DNA from: Chryseobacterium aquifrigidense
Lineage (GTDB): Bacteria > Bacteroidota > Bacteroidia > Flavobacteriales > Weeksellaceae
Direction of reading: 5' to 3'
Assembly (NCBI RefSeq): GCF_006716485.1
Contig: NZ_VFPD01000001.1
Location: forward strand, 1,873,314-1,937,313
Length of the DNA stretch: 64,000 nt
Shown here one piece after another: positions 1-8,143 of the stretch (position 1 is the stretch's first letter; each line of letters begins with the position of its first letter). Under the pieces are notes generated by a model, which saw only the letters and a list, made by a program, of their open reading frames with translations, did not search any database and was not told where the DNA came from. A program made the position numbers and the translations under genes.

Positions 1-28
1 AGAGTGTTTACCGAAAACACTTACTTAG

Positions 29-101
<73 letters not shown>

Positions 102-112
102 ATATTGGATTG

Positions 113-120
113 CAAAGGTA
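113..120 (-). promoter_or_regulatory. Candidate -7 box of the initiator tRNA promoter
   Basis: The minus strand reads TACCTTTG, a full match to the flavobacterial -7 consensus TAnnTTTG, 12 bases before the tRNA. I do not see a well-spaced TTG -33 element, so only the -7 box is called. Confidence 0.5.
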
Positions 121-202
121 CGAATATTTTTCACAAATCCTAATTTTTCTTTTAAATAAAGGACTTTTATGAAAACTATTTTATTATTTGTATCTTTGTT
201 TT

Positions 203-814
203 ATGGCAAAAATATTAAAAATTTATCCGGACAACCCACAGGAAAATCTTGTGAATGAGGTTATTAAAACTTTAAACAATGGCGGGCTGATTATCTATCC
301 TTCTGATACGATTTATGCCTTAGGCTGTAATATTTTTGATATAAAAGCCATGGAAAAACTGGCTCAGCTCAAGAAAATGAAGCTTGAGAAGTCTAAATTC
401 TCAATCATCTGTAATGATCTTAGCCATCTTTCGGACTTTACAAGACCTATCGACACATCAGTTTTCAGATTTCTGAAAAGTCATCTTCCGGGACCATTTA
501 CTTTCATTCTTGAAGCCAATAAAAGTTTACCTTTAGCTTACAAAGGTCACAAAACAATTGGTATCCGTGTTCCTGACCATCCGATTCCACAGCTTATTGT
601 TGAAAAACTGGGTCACCCTATTGCATCTACTTCCATCAAAGATGATGATGAAATTATCGAATATTCTACTGATCCTGAGCTTATTGCAGAAAAATATGAT
701 CACCTGGTAGACATTGTTATTGATTCAGGGTATGGGGATAATGTAGCGTCCACTATCGTAGACCTTACTTCAGGAGAGCCTGAGATTATCCGTCAGGGAA
801 AAGGGATTATTTAA
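203..814 (+). CDS. YciO/TsaC/Sua5-family (YrdC-domain) protein
   Basis: A 203-residue single-domain YrdC-fold protein. The family makes threonylcarbamoyl-AMP from threonine, bicarbonate and ATP for tRNA t6A synthesis, but the N-terminal YPDNPQ stretch and YPSDTIYALGC (residues 32-42) resemble the YciO branch, whose cellular role is less settled. KTIGIRVPDHP and the ending EIIRQGKG are also family features. It lacks the extra C-terminal domain of Sua5. I chose the ATG at 203; an upstream TTG at 188 would add only MYLCF. A TATCTTTG -7 box at 191-198 lies only 4 bases before this ATG, so the transcript may be almost leaderless. Confidence 0.88.
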   Translation: MAKILKIYPDNPQENLVNEVIKTLNNGGLIIYPSDTIYALGCNIFDIKAMEKLAQLKKMKLEKSKFSIICNDLSHLSDFTRPIDTSVFRFLKSHLPGPFTFILEANKSLPLAYKGHKTIGIRVPDHPIPQLIVEKLGHPIASTSIKDDDEIIEYSTDPELIAEKYDHLVDIVIDSGYGDNVASTIVDLTSGEPEIIRQGKGII

Positions 815-840
815 TTCAAAGTTTAAAGTTCAAGGTTTAG
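814..840 (+). repeat. Dispersed 27-bp AT-rich repeat, copy 1
   Basis: Begins ATTCAAAGTTTAAAG and ends TTCAAGGTTTAG. It differs by about one base from a copy at 2646-2673 inside prmC and partly matches a third at 28894-28914. Here it fills the short gap between the YciO-like gene and the next gene. It looks like a small dispersed intergenic repeat; its mechanism of spread is unknown to me. Confidence 0.6.
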
Positions 841-849
841 GGTACTGAT

Positions 850-1551
850 ATGAGTCTTACCGGGAAGTATTCTGTAGGAGTTTTGCTCACGTTTACTGTT
901 TTGGCAGCTGCAATGCTTTATGGTTTTTCAGCTGTTACGATGATAACCGGAGTAAAAGGAATTACAGAAGTTAATTTTTTTCTCAGCAGAATTCCGCTAT
1001 GGATCATTCTTATCATCGTATTTCTGTACACTGTTTTTATTGAAAAAAGTACTTTTTTACTTAAAGAAGAGAAAAGATACCCTATTGCATTTTATAGCAA
1101 AGCTGTTCTGAGCTTATATTGTATCTGTTTGATTGGCGGAGGTATTCTGAATGCAGCCATCCAATTTTTTACACAGGAAAAAATAAGCGATAAACTTCTC
1201 AACCTTGTTCCCATTTTTAGGAATAATTATTTTTTAGCTATTTTTACATGCCTTACCGCTGCTATTGTAGAGGAATTTCTGATGCGGGGCTATGTACAGT
1301 CCAGGATTGAAAAAATTTATAGCAACCCAACGGTAGGAATTATTATTTCATCTGTCTTATTTGGAATTTTACATAGTACTTACGGTACCGTAAGCCAGGT
1401 TCTCGGACCTTTCCTGATCGGAACCGTGTTTGCTGTATTTTATAAACGCTATTCAAATATTAAAATTCTGATCATCTGTCATTTTATGATTGATTTTATC
1501 GCCATGATGATGATGAATTTTATTGATATTAAACACTTATCTGTATTTTAA
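850..1551 (+). CDS. CPBP-family intramembrane glutamic endopeptidase
   Basis: A 233-residue polytopic membrane protein with the three CPBP (Abi/CAAX protease-like) motifs: EEFLMR at residues 141-146 (EExxxR), FGILHS with His175, and HFMIDF with His211 and Asp215. The family comprises Rce1-like membrane proteases; bacterial members act in peptide maturation, bacteriocin self-immunity or unknown processing. No substrate is indicated by the neighbours. It starts 36 bases after the YciO-like gene, across repeat copy 1, and ends 4 bases before yaaA, so it probably belongs to one plus-strand operon. Confidence 0.88.
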   Translation: MSLTGKYSVGVLLTFTVLAAAMLYGFSAVTMITGVKGITEVNFFLSRIPLWIILIIVFLYTVFIEKSTFLLKEEKRYPIAFYSKAVLSLYCICLIGGGILNAAIQFFTQEKISDKLLNLVPIFRNNYFLAIFTCLTAAIVEEFLMRGYVQSRIEKIYSNPTVGIIISSVLFGILHSTYGTVSQVLGPFLIGTVFAVFYKRYSNIKILIICHFMIDFIAMMMMNFIDIKHLSVF

Positions 1552-1555
1552 CATT

Positions 1556-2314
1556 ATGAAAATTATAACATCTCCTGCCAAATTAATGAATGTGGAAAAT
1601 TCAACAGACTTGTTGAAATCTTCTACTCCGAGATTCATTGAAGACGCAGCATTGATACAGTCTTATTTAAAAGAAAAATCGCCAAAATATCTTTCCGAGC
1701 TTATGGAAATATCACCTAAGCTTGCTGATGAAAACTGGGAAAGAAATCAAAAATGGAAATCCAAACCTACAGCAAAAGAGTCTGCTCCTGCAATGTTTGC
1801 CTTTACAGGAGAGGTTTACAGAGGACTGGATGCCAAAACGCTGGATAAAAATGCGGTAGATTACCTGCAGAAAAACTACAGAATGCTTTCCGGGCTTTAT
1901 GGTTTACTGAAGCCATCAGATAAAGTAATGCTGTACAGACTTGAAATGGGCCGCCCTTTTGAATTTGAGCAATACAGAAACCTGTACGAATTCTGGAGAG
2001 AAAAGATCACAGAACAGTTGAATTCTGAAATGAAGAAAGGAGAAATCCTGCTTCACCTTGCCAGCAATGAATATGGAAAAGTAATTGACAGAAAGAAGCT
2101 GAACCACAAAGTAATTGATTTTGATTTCTATGAACTGAAAGATGGAAAACTGAAGACCATTGTTGTGTATACAAAGCATGCCAGAGGCCTTGTGGTGAGA
2201 TTCTGTGCAGAAACCAATGCCAAAACACTGGAGGATGTAAAAGCATTCAACTATGAAGGATATAGAATTGATGAAGAGAAGTCTACGGATACAAAACTGG
2301 TTTTTACAAGATAA
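1556..2314 (+). CDS. yaaA: Peroxide stress protein YaaA (DUF328)
   Basis: A 252-residue cytoplasmic protein of the YaaA/DUF328 family, which in E. coli is induced by peroxide and limits free intracellular iron. The N-terminus MKIITSPAKLM is the family signature; FTGEVYRGLDA, LSGLYGLLKPSD and EYGKVID are other conserved blocks. I chose the ATG at 1556, 4 bases after the preceding stop; a longer start at 1523 would overlap the upstream gene and add 11 unrelated residues. The stop abuts the ATG of prmC. Confidence 0.93.
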   Translation: MKIITSPAKLMNVENSTDLLKSSTPRFIEDAALIQSYLKEKSPKYLSELMEISPKLADENWERNQKWKSKPTAKESAPAMFAFTGEVYRGLDAKTLDKNAVDYLQKNYRMLSGLYGLLKPSDKVMLYRLEMGRPFEFEQYRNLYEFWREKITEQLNSEMKKGEILLHLASNEYGKVIDRKKLNHKVIDFDFYELKDGKLKTIVVYTKHARGLVVRFCAETNAKTLEDVKAFNYEGYRIDEEKSTDTKLVFTR

Positions 2315-3163
2315 ATGACAATTTCAGCATTTAAAAAATATTTCAAAACAGAACTTTCCGATCTTTATACAGAGTCGGAAAGTATGTTTTTATCGTCTTT
2401 ATTCATTCATCAGATTGTAGGTTTTGATCAGTTTCAGCAGAGAAGATTCTCTGAACAGGAACTTCTGATTGATGATAAAGAAAAATTATCCCTTCTCGTT
2501 TCAGAACTTAAAACCGGAAGGCCCTATCAGCAGATATTGGGTGAAACAGAATTTTACGGAATGAAATTCTTTGTGGATGAGCATGTGCTTATCCCTCGCC
2601 CTGAAACGGAGGAACTGTTGGAAATTGCCATCAGGGAGATTAAAGATTCAAAGTTTAAGGTTCAAGGTTTAAAGATTTTGGATATAGGAACCGGAAGCGG
2701 AATTATTCCTTTGGTTTTAAAGAAACATTTCCCGGAAGCTAAAGTTTCATCCATTGATTTTTCTGAAAATGCATTGAAAACAGCCAAAAGAAATGCAGAA
2801 CATCATCAATTGGATATCCGGTTTATTCATGCTGACTATCTTAATTTTGATCTGGCTGAAAATTATGACATCATCATTTCAAATCCTCCGTACATCGGGA
2901 TTGAAGAAGAGATAGAAATTGCTGATTCTGTGAAAGAATTTGAGCCTAAAATGGCACTTTTCTCCCCTACTTCAGATGCCCTGATCTTTTACAGAAAAAT
3001 TGCAGATGATGCTAAAAGGTATTTGGATGAGAATGGACTTCTGTTTCTGGAAATCAATCAGAAACTGGGACCTGAAACCCTGGAATTGTATCAGGATTTA
3101 TCTGATGTCCAATTATTGAAGGATTTATCCGAAAATGACAGGTTTATTTACGGAAAAAAATAA
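2315..3163 (+). CDS. prmC: Peptide chain release factor N5-glutamine methyltransferase
   Basis: A 282-residue SAM-dependent enzyme that methylates the GGQ glutamine of release factors RF1 and RF2. RPETEE (residues 95-100), the SAM loop DIGTGSG (123-129) and the catalytic NPPY (190-193) are all present. Its ATG follows the yaaA stop directly, so the two are probably cotranscribed. Residues 111-120 (DSKFKVQGLK), between the N-terminal domain and the SAM loop, are encoded by an in-frame copy of the dispersed repeat, so the insertion lengthened a linker without breaking the enzyme. Confidence 0.95.
   Translation: MTISAFKKYFKTELSDLYTESESMFLSSLFIHQIVGFDQFQQRRFSEQELLIDDKEKLSLLVSELKTGRPYQQILGETEFYGMKFFVDEHVLIPRPETEELLEIAIREIKDSKFKVQGLKILDIGTGSGIIPLVLKKHFPEAKVSSIDFSENALKTAKRNAEHHQLDIRFIHADYLNFDLAENYDIIISNPPYIGIEEEIEIADSVKEFEPKMALFSPTSDALIFYRKIADDAKRYLDENGLLFLEINQKLGPETLELYQDLSDVQLLKDLSENDRFIYGKK
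2646..2673 (+). repeat. Dispersed repeat, copy 2, inside prmC
   Basis: Near-identical to the intergenic copy at 814-840 (ATTCAAAGTTTAAGG then TTCAAGGTTTA). It is read in frame and contributes about nine codons just before the SAM-binding motif of PrmC. Confidence 0.6.
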
Positions 3164-3178
3164 TTAATTACTCATACC

Positions 3179-3538
3179 ATGATCATCAAATTACACGAAA
3201 TCCATACTCTGAAAATTGCAGAAATTATCTCTGATGACATTATTATCCAGTCTGCTCAGGACGGGCTGGATCTTATGGGAGATATTTATTATCAGGGGTT
3301 TGATAAAGTTATTCTTCACGAAAAAAATATCACTCCCGAATTCTTTGATTTAAAAACAAAAATGGCCGGAGAGATTCTTCAGAAATTCTCAAACTATCGT
3401 ATAGGATTAGCTATTGTAGGCAATTTCAACAAATATGAAAGCAAAAGCATGAAGGATTTTATTTTTGAAAGCAATACCGCAAGACATGTCAATTTTGTAA
3501 GCACTGTGGACGATGCGTTGAATAATTTTTCAAAATAG
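3179..3538 (+). CDS. DUF4180 domain-containing protein
   Basis: A 119-residue protein matching the DUF4180 family by its overall pattern: alternating strands at the N-terminus, DGLDLMGDIYYQGFDKVILHE in the middle (read in two parts: DGLDLMGDIYYQG, then FDKVILHE), the F-DLKT-AGEILQKFSNYR helix, and SNTARHVNFV-D-AL at the end. Its biochemical function is not known to me. It has no signal peptide or membrane segment. It follows prmC by 15 bases and is probably the last gene of this operon, because a gap of over 500 bases follows. Confidence 0.8.
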   Translation: MIIKLHEIHTLKIAEIISDDIIIQSAQDGLDLMGDIYYQGFDKVILHEKNITPEFFDLKTKMAGEILQKFSNYRIGLAIVGNFNKYESKSMKDFIFESNTARHVNFVSTVDDALNNFSK

Positions 3539-3768
3539 GCTATTTTTTAATTCTTTATATAAAAAAGGTGATTTTTTTCTTCAATTTCAATCATCAACAC
3601 TTCAGTATTTACAGTTTTTTAAGATTTCTTAATACAATACGAAGATTTGCATAATAAAAACAATCTACCTGATTTATTAATTATGTAAAAATTTAAACTA
3701 AAAACTGGTAATTATTAATAGAAAACTAGAATTAATTCTATAAACACAAACGACTGGATATTTCTTTG

Positions 3769-3776
3769 TACATTTG
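3769..3776 (+). promoter_or_regulatory. Candidate -7 promoter box for the 4.1-6.2 kb transcript
   Basis: TACATTTG matches TAnnTTTG exactly. No clear TTG lies 17-23 bases upstream, so the -33 part is unresolved. If used, it would give a leader of about 290 bases before the gene at 4071, holding the short ORF and hairpins listed next. Confidence 0.4.
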
Positions 3777-3794
3777 CAAAAAACACGAGGGAAT

Positions 3795-3833
3795 ATGGAT
3801 CTTACTTATTTAAGAGCTTACACGGCTACATAA
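3795..3833 (+). CDS. Possible 12-codon leader ORF
   Basis: ATG to TAA encodes MDLTYLRAYTAT. It lies 19 bases after the -7 box, has a purine-rich GAGGGAA immediately upstream, and precedes an RNA stretch with mutually exclusive pairings. No codon run pointing to one amino acid is visible. It may be chance; I list it because of its position. Confidence 0.25.
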   Translation: MDLTYLRAYTAT

Positions 3834-3850
3834 TCAATTTATTTTTTTCG

Positions 3851-3980
3851 GATAACTGCCCAGGTAGGCATAAGATATTTCTTTATGAAGTATACCTGCT
3901 ATATCTGTTGATGAGCTTTTGAACAAAAGGTCTCATTAAGCTATTGTTTCAACATAGCAGTTCATGGTTTCAATGAACCG
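3851..3980 (+). promoter_or_regulatory. Structured 5' leader with possible pseudoknot
   Basis: Pairings seen: TGCC (3857-3860) with GGCA (3867-3870), leaving the six-base loop CAGGTA, which is perfectly complementary to TACCTG at 3893-3898; CTGCTAT (3896-3902) with ATAGCAG (3954-3960); GTTGA (3907-3911) with TCAAC (3949-3953); TGAG plus CTTTTG (3912-3921) with CAAAAG and CTCA (3924-3935); GTTCAT (3960-3965) with ATGAAC (3973-3978). The loop pairing and the long stem share 3896-3898, so they compete. I recognise no known riboswitch class. No U-tract terminator follows, so any control would be translational or on RNA stability. Confidence 0.4.
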
Positions 3981-4070
3981 GAAATGATATCTATTGCCTT
4001 ATGATTAAGACTACAAATATTCCTTTTTCTAAAAAAAACATACACACAGATAAAAAATTATTAAGACATC

Positions 4071-4643
4071 ATGATTAAAAAATTATTTCTATCCATCGTT
4101 TTAGCAAGTTCGTTTTCTTTCGCTCAAGTGGGGATTAACACAGCCACACCTGATCAAAGTGCAATTCTGGATGTTTATAGCCCTAATAAAGGGATGCTGA
4201 TACCCAGGCTTACCACAGCAAAAAGGGATGCTATTGCAAATCCTGCGAACTCTCTTCTTATCTATGACACCGACAAAAAATGTTTAAGTCAGAATATCGG
4301 GACTCCCACTAAACCGGATTGGCTTTGTATCAGCAGTAATGCTGTAAAAATGTTTTATATGCCAAGTGTTTCTTTTGACACTTCCACCACAGCCACTGGC
4401 CGAACTAAAGATTTATATACATTGTATAAAACCCAGTTTGGTTCTCCAAAGGCAAAGAGTACCAGTGCTCCGGCTTCAATTCCTTTTTTCCCGTCCAGTA
4501 AAGATCTTTACTATTATGTAACGGATGCTGACCCCAATGTATTCAGTAATATTTCTATTTCAGATGATGGGGTAATGACTTATGATGTAAAAGCTGCAGC
4601 AACGGACTGTTCTTTTATCAATATTGTTTTCGTTGTTAAATAA
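4071..4643 (+). CDS. Secreted protein of unknown function (QVGINTATP type)
   Basis: A 190-residue protein with a Sec signal peptide (MIKKLFLSIVLASSFSFA, cleavage likely before QVGIN). The mature start QVGINTATPDQSAILDVYS is a widespread flavobacterial secreted-protein opening, also seen in degraded form in two other genes of this window. Beyond that I recognise no domain; the C-terminal half has a strand-rich pattern. It sits 11 bases before the lectin-like gene and probably shares its transcript, so the two may act together at the cell surface. Function unknown. Confidence 0.8.
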   Translation: MIKKLFLSIVLASSFSFAQVGINTATPDQSAILDVYSPNKGMLIPRLTTAKRDAIANPANSLLIYDTDKKCLSQNIGTPTKPDWLCISSNAVKMFYMPSVSFDTSTTATGRTKDLYTLYKTQFGSPKAKSTSAPASIPFFPSSKDLYYYVTDADPNVFSNISISDDGVMTYDVKAAATDCSFINIVFVVK

Positions 4644-4654
4644 TTGATTGGGTT

Positions 4655-6196
4655 ATGATAAAAAGCAGCTCAATGTTACGATATAAAAGATTTTTGTTTG
4701 CATTTTCCTTGTTTATTTTTTCTCAAAGCATTCAGGCACAGAATGAGCAGGGAACCGGTTATCCGTATTTTGTAAACTTTACTCAGGGATTACAGCCTCA
4801 GGAAGCTTATAAGGTGGCTACCAGCGGGGTTCAGAATGATGCAACCTTTACGACAGATGGTCTAAGGCTTACCCGAAGCGTCAATAATATCTCAGGAGGA
4901 GTAATACTTGCTGATAAAATATTCAAAAGTGACCAGGGAATCAAGTTTGAGTTTGAATTCGCCATTTATGGAGGAAACACTAACGGAGGAGACGGTATTT
5001 CTATCTTTTTGGTAGATGGTTCTATTCCTAAAGACCAGCTTAATCTGGGATATTTTGGTGGTGGATTAGGGTACAGTTTTGTACGTGGAGGTGAATCTAC
5101 AGAAGGGCTTAGAGGTGCTTATCTAGGGATTGGTCTGGATGAATTCGGGAATTTTAAAACGAGCTTTAACCAGAGCGAAAGGGTCAGAAATGGAATATTC
5201 GGAGTAGGATTAGCTGACGGACGAAGCAATGTTTCTTTAAGAGGAAAGCGTGGAAATCAGTATCTTTCATCCGCTGAACCTGCAGGATATAACGGCTATC
5301 CATTGCTTTACAGCATCGCGACCAATGCTTCTCCATCCAGCACCAACAGATCAGCCTACCTGGATACGGCAACAGGAAAATATATCGGCATTAAAAATAC
5401 AACTCTTCAACAATTCAGCATTGAAAGTGGCGGAACTACAATTCCTCAAAATGAAAGTGATGTAAGATTCCGTAAAGCATATATTACATTGGTTCCCAAT
5501 CCGGCAGGCGGTTACAATATATCCCTGGAAATACAGCATGGAACAGTGAAAGAAAAAGTGATTGACAACTATTACTATCCTACTTCTCTGAAATATACCG
5601 AGACTACCATTTCCAACAGTACGGTAAGAACTCTGGATACTTCGGCACCTTCTACTTTCAGAATCGGATTTGCTGCTTCTACCGGAGCTGCCAAAAATAT
5701 CCATTTACTGAAAAACTTAGGGGTTACAAGACCTTATGCCGCTGAAGTAACAGATGATTTGTTTGCAGGTTGTCCAGGGATAAAGTCAATCTATTATCCT
5801 TTGCTTAATGATGCTGCCTATTCTTCAGCAAGTGGCCAAAACCCGCCAACACTTTCGTATAACAACCTTGATTTTAACTCATTCCGTTTTTTAGATAACA
5901 ATGGAGCCGTGATTCCTAATATAACAGGGAATGTTTATACCAGCAGTCAGGGAACATGGACCTACTTTCCTACTACCGGAGCGCTTTCTTTCAAGCCTGC
6001 AACGGGATTTACAGGAGTAGCCCAGGTACAGTATGACATTAAAGGTGGCGGAAGCAATGGTACTGAAGCACCTTACAACAAGGAAGAATACAGATCATTG
6101 CCGGCATTGGTACAGGTTACTATTTCAAGTGCCAATAACTGCAGTAAAGCCTGCGTTATCTCCAATAAAAATGTAACTCAGAAAATCACAAGATAA
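4655..6196 (+). CDS. Secreted L-type-lectin-like protein
   Basis: A 513-residue exported protein: signal peptide ending SIQAQ near residue 29, then a concanavalin A-like/L-type lectin domain (about residues 35-365) with GGDGISIFLVDG, GGGLGYSF and YLGIGLDEFGNF, typical of bacterial legume-lectin-like domains. A second, strand-rich segment (about 375-495) with TWTYFPTTGALSFKPATGF-type residues resembles cadherin/Ig-like modules. It stops at CSKACVISNKNVTQKITR without an obvious type IX sorting domain, which is unusual for such proteins in this group. The likely role is carbohydrate binding or adhesion. An internal ATG at residue 7 is an alternative start. Confidence 0.8.
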   Translation: MIKSSSMLRYKRFLFAFSLFIFSQSIQAQNEQGTGYPYFVNFTQGLQPQEAYKVATSGVQNDATFTTDGLRLTRSVNNISGGVILADKIFKSDQGIKFEFEFAIYGGNTNGGDGISIFLVDGSIPKDQLNLGYFGGGLGYSFVRGGESTEGLRGAYLGIGLDEFGNFKTSFNQSERVRNGIFGVGLADGRSNVSLRGKRGNQYLSSAEPAGYNGYPLLYSIATNASPSSTNRSAYLDTATGKYIGIKNTTLQQFSIESGGTTIPQNESDVRFRKAYITLVPNPAGGYNISLEIQHGTVKEKVIDNYYYPTSLKYTETTISNSTVRTLDTSAPSTFRIGFAASTGAAKNIHLLKNLGVTRPYAAEVTDDLFAGCPGIKSIYYPLLNDAAYSSASGQNPPTLSYNNLDFNSFRFLDNNGAVIPNITGNVYTSSQGTWTYFPTTGALSFKPATGFTGVAQVQYDIKGGGSNGTEAPYNKEEYRSLPALVQVTISSANNCSKACVISNKNVTQKITR

Positions 6197-6202
6197 CCTG
6201 AT

Positions 6203-6231
6203 AAAACCAGCTTTTAAGAGCTGGTTTTTTT
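6203..6231. terminator. Bidirectional terminator between convergent genes
   Basis: AACCAGCT (6205-6212) pairs with AGCTGGTT (6219-6226); a T-run follows on the plus strand and an A-rich stretch on the other side serves the minus strand. It overlaps the stop codon of the minus-strand gene ending at 6214. Confidence 0.8.
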
Positions 6232-7203
6232 ATTTTTAACAGGATTTTCAATAAAATACCGAACAGCATCTTCAATCGCTTTATCAATCGGCTGGTAGTG
6301 AACTCCCAGCTCCTCTACTGATTTCTGATTAGAATAATAATTACAGATCTGCAATGCCTTCATATTGGAGGTACTGAGGCTTGTTTTTATTTTAAATTTT
6401 CTCAAACCATCCCCCATTAATCCAAGGAAGCTCAAAAGCTTGTTGGGGATCGGGATCATAACCGGATTTTGCCCGGTAATACTGTTTACTTTCTTAAAAA
6501 ATTCTCTGTAGCTTATATTTTCGTTGGCTAACAGATATTTTTCCCCGGTTCTTCCATTTTCAATAGCCTTTATTATTCCGGTGGCTGCATCTTCCACATT
6601 AACAAAGTTCTTCCCTCCTTTCGGATAGAATACCAGCTTCTTTTTCCAGGTCCAGAAGATAATTTTCCCGGAACTTGGCTTGCTGTCATATCCTCCGATC
6701 ATAAAGGTTGGATTAACAATGATAATGTCTGTATTATTACCATTTTTTAAAAGATAGTCTTCGGCTTCCAGCTTACTTTGAGCATACAGCGAATGGGTAA
6801 AAGGATAGCTGTGTGGTGCTTTTTCACTCCCCGGAAATGCAGTGTTTCCATATCCTAAGGTATTTGCTGTACTTACAAACAAAAACTTTTTTACGCCCAC
6901 TGCTTCTGCTTGGGTCAACAGATTCACAACGGCTTCATAATTCACTTTCCGGTATTCATCATAACGGATAAGATTCTGGCGTGTTTCTGCGGCGATATGA
7001 ATAATACAGTCAATATCGGTAAGATGTACTGAAATATCGGACAAAAGCTCAGCTTCCACCAGCTTCAGATTTTTGTTTTCTTCGCCCAGCCAGCTGCTTT
7101 TCTTGCGCACCAGAGCAGTAAGAGAATAATCATTTTGTAATAATTTAAGGATAACATTAGTTCCGAGGAGCCCTGTTGCTCCGGTTACACAAACTTTTTT
7201 CAT
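6214..7203 (-). CDS. NAD-dependent epimerase/dehydratase (extended SDR)
   Basis: A 329-residue extended short-chain dehydrogenase of the dihydroflavonol-reductase/3-beta-HSD-like kind. The Rossmann motif VTGATGLLG is at the N-terminus, AAETR marks the second strand region, and the catalytic Tyr and Lys are in YAQSKLEAE. I chose the ATG at 7203, giving MKKVCVTGATG; it overlaps the stop of the upstream SDR gene by 4 bases (ATGA), so the two are translationally coupled. The substrate is not predictable; a sterol, isoprenoid or acyl compound is possible. Confidence 0.87.
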   Translation of the reverse strand: MKKVCVTGATGLLGTNVILKLLQNDYSLTALVRKKSSWLGEENKNLKLVEAELLSDISVHLTDIDCIIHIAAETRQNLIRYDEYRKVNYEAVVNLLTQAEAVGVKKFLFVSTANTLGYGNTAFPGSEKAPHSYPFTHSLYAQSKLEAEDYLLKNGNNTDIIIVNPTFMIGGYDSKPSSGKIIFWTWKKKLVFYPKGGKNFVNVEDAATGIIKAIENGRTGEKYLLANENISYREFFKKVNSITGQNPVMIPIPNKLLSFLGLMGDGLRKFKIKTSLSTSNMKALQICNYYSNQKSVEELGVHYQPIDKAIEDAVRYFIENPVKNKKTSS

Positions 7204-7985
7204 GCTTCGATTTCTCTTTTTATAGCCTGGGTCATTAATGGCAGTTTGATCCATATAGGTACAATTTTCATCACCAGCCAGCTGATTGGGTTCACCATAA
7301 TTACGGAATCTTTTTTAAACAATTGACGGATGCAGTATGAAGCTACTTTATCGGGATTTAAAAGGGTTAGTCTTCCCATAAGACCTTGTTTTTCTATTCT
7401 TTCACAAACATCTTTATTGGTTTTCATTGCTCCCGGATTCACAACGCTTACAAAAACATTGGTATCTTTCAGCTCTTCATGCAACCCTCTGGAAAATGAA
7501 TGGATAAAACTTTTAGAAGCAGGATATACGGTTTTAAAACCAATGGGAGAAAAAGCAGCCATACTTGAAACATTCAGAATATAGGCTTTGGGTTGTTTTA
7601 AAAGATTGGGGAGCAGCTGATGAGTGATCAGTGAAGTGGCCGCTACGTTGACCTGTAAAATAGTATTGATATAATCAGAAGAAGCTTCGGTAAATTTTTT
7701 GGTCCCACCAAGTCCTGCATTGTTGATCAGGATATGAATATCAAAAGAACTATTGAGCCATTCTGTAAGCTTCATCACATTTTCATGAACTGAAAGATCT
7801 GTTTCATAATAATGAACTTTTACCTCATACAGCCTTTTCAGATCCTCGGAAAATGCTTTGAGATTCTGATTGGGAAGGCTGATCAGGATGACATTGATCT
7901 TTTGTTTTGCCAGCTGTTCAGCAAATGATTTTCCGAGTCCCTGGCTTGCTCCCGTAACAACAGCAAATGATTCTTGGGTATCCAT
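7200..7985 (-). CDS. SDR-family NAD(P)-dependent oxidoreductase
   Basis: A 261-residue classical short-chain dehydrogenase. TGASQGLG (residues 11-18) binds the cofactor, NNAG is at 88-91, the catalytic Ser is near 140, and YPASK gives Tyr154 and Lys158. The C-terminal half is of the DltE/YqjQ kind, with a hydrophobic tail (WLVMKIVPIWIKLP) that could contact the membrane or a lipid-like substrate. First gene of a two-gene minus-strand operon with the epimerase-like enzyme. Confidence 0.9.
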   Translation of the reverse strand: MDTQESFAVVTGASQGLGKSFAEQLAKQKINVILISLPNQNLKAFSEDLKRLYEVKVHYYETDLSVHENVMKLTEWLNSSFDIHILINNAGLGGTKKFTEASSDYINTILQVNVAATSLITHQLLPNLLKQPKAYILNVSSMAAFSPIGFKTVYPASKSFIHSFSRGLHEELKDTNVFVSVVNPGAMKTNKDVCERIEKQGLMGRLTLLNPDKVASYCIRQLFKKDSVIMVNPISWLVMKIVPIWIKLPLMTQAIKREIEA

Positions 7986-8143
7986 ATGTTTATATTTTAT
8001 GGTACAAAACTATCGTGAAAAGCAGGCTTAAATGTTCCGGATTATCTGAACGAACCGATTTTAAGCAGGAAAAAAAGAATAACCAATCAATTAAAAATCA
8101 ATCAATTAAAAACAATAAAAAGTAAAAGTTTATAAACCGGAAC

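Noticed and set aside
3777..4070. T-box or amino acid attenuator
   Set aside because: The 12-codon ORF has no regulatory codon run, and no terminator hairpin with T-run follows.
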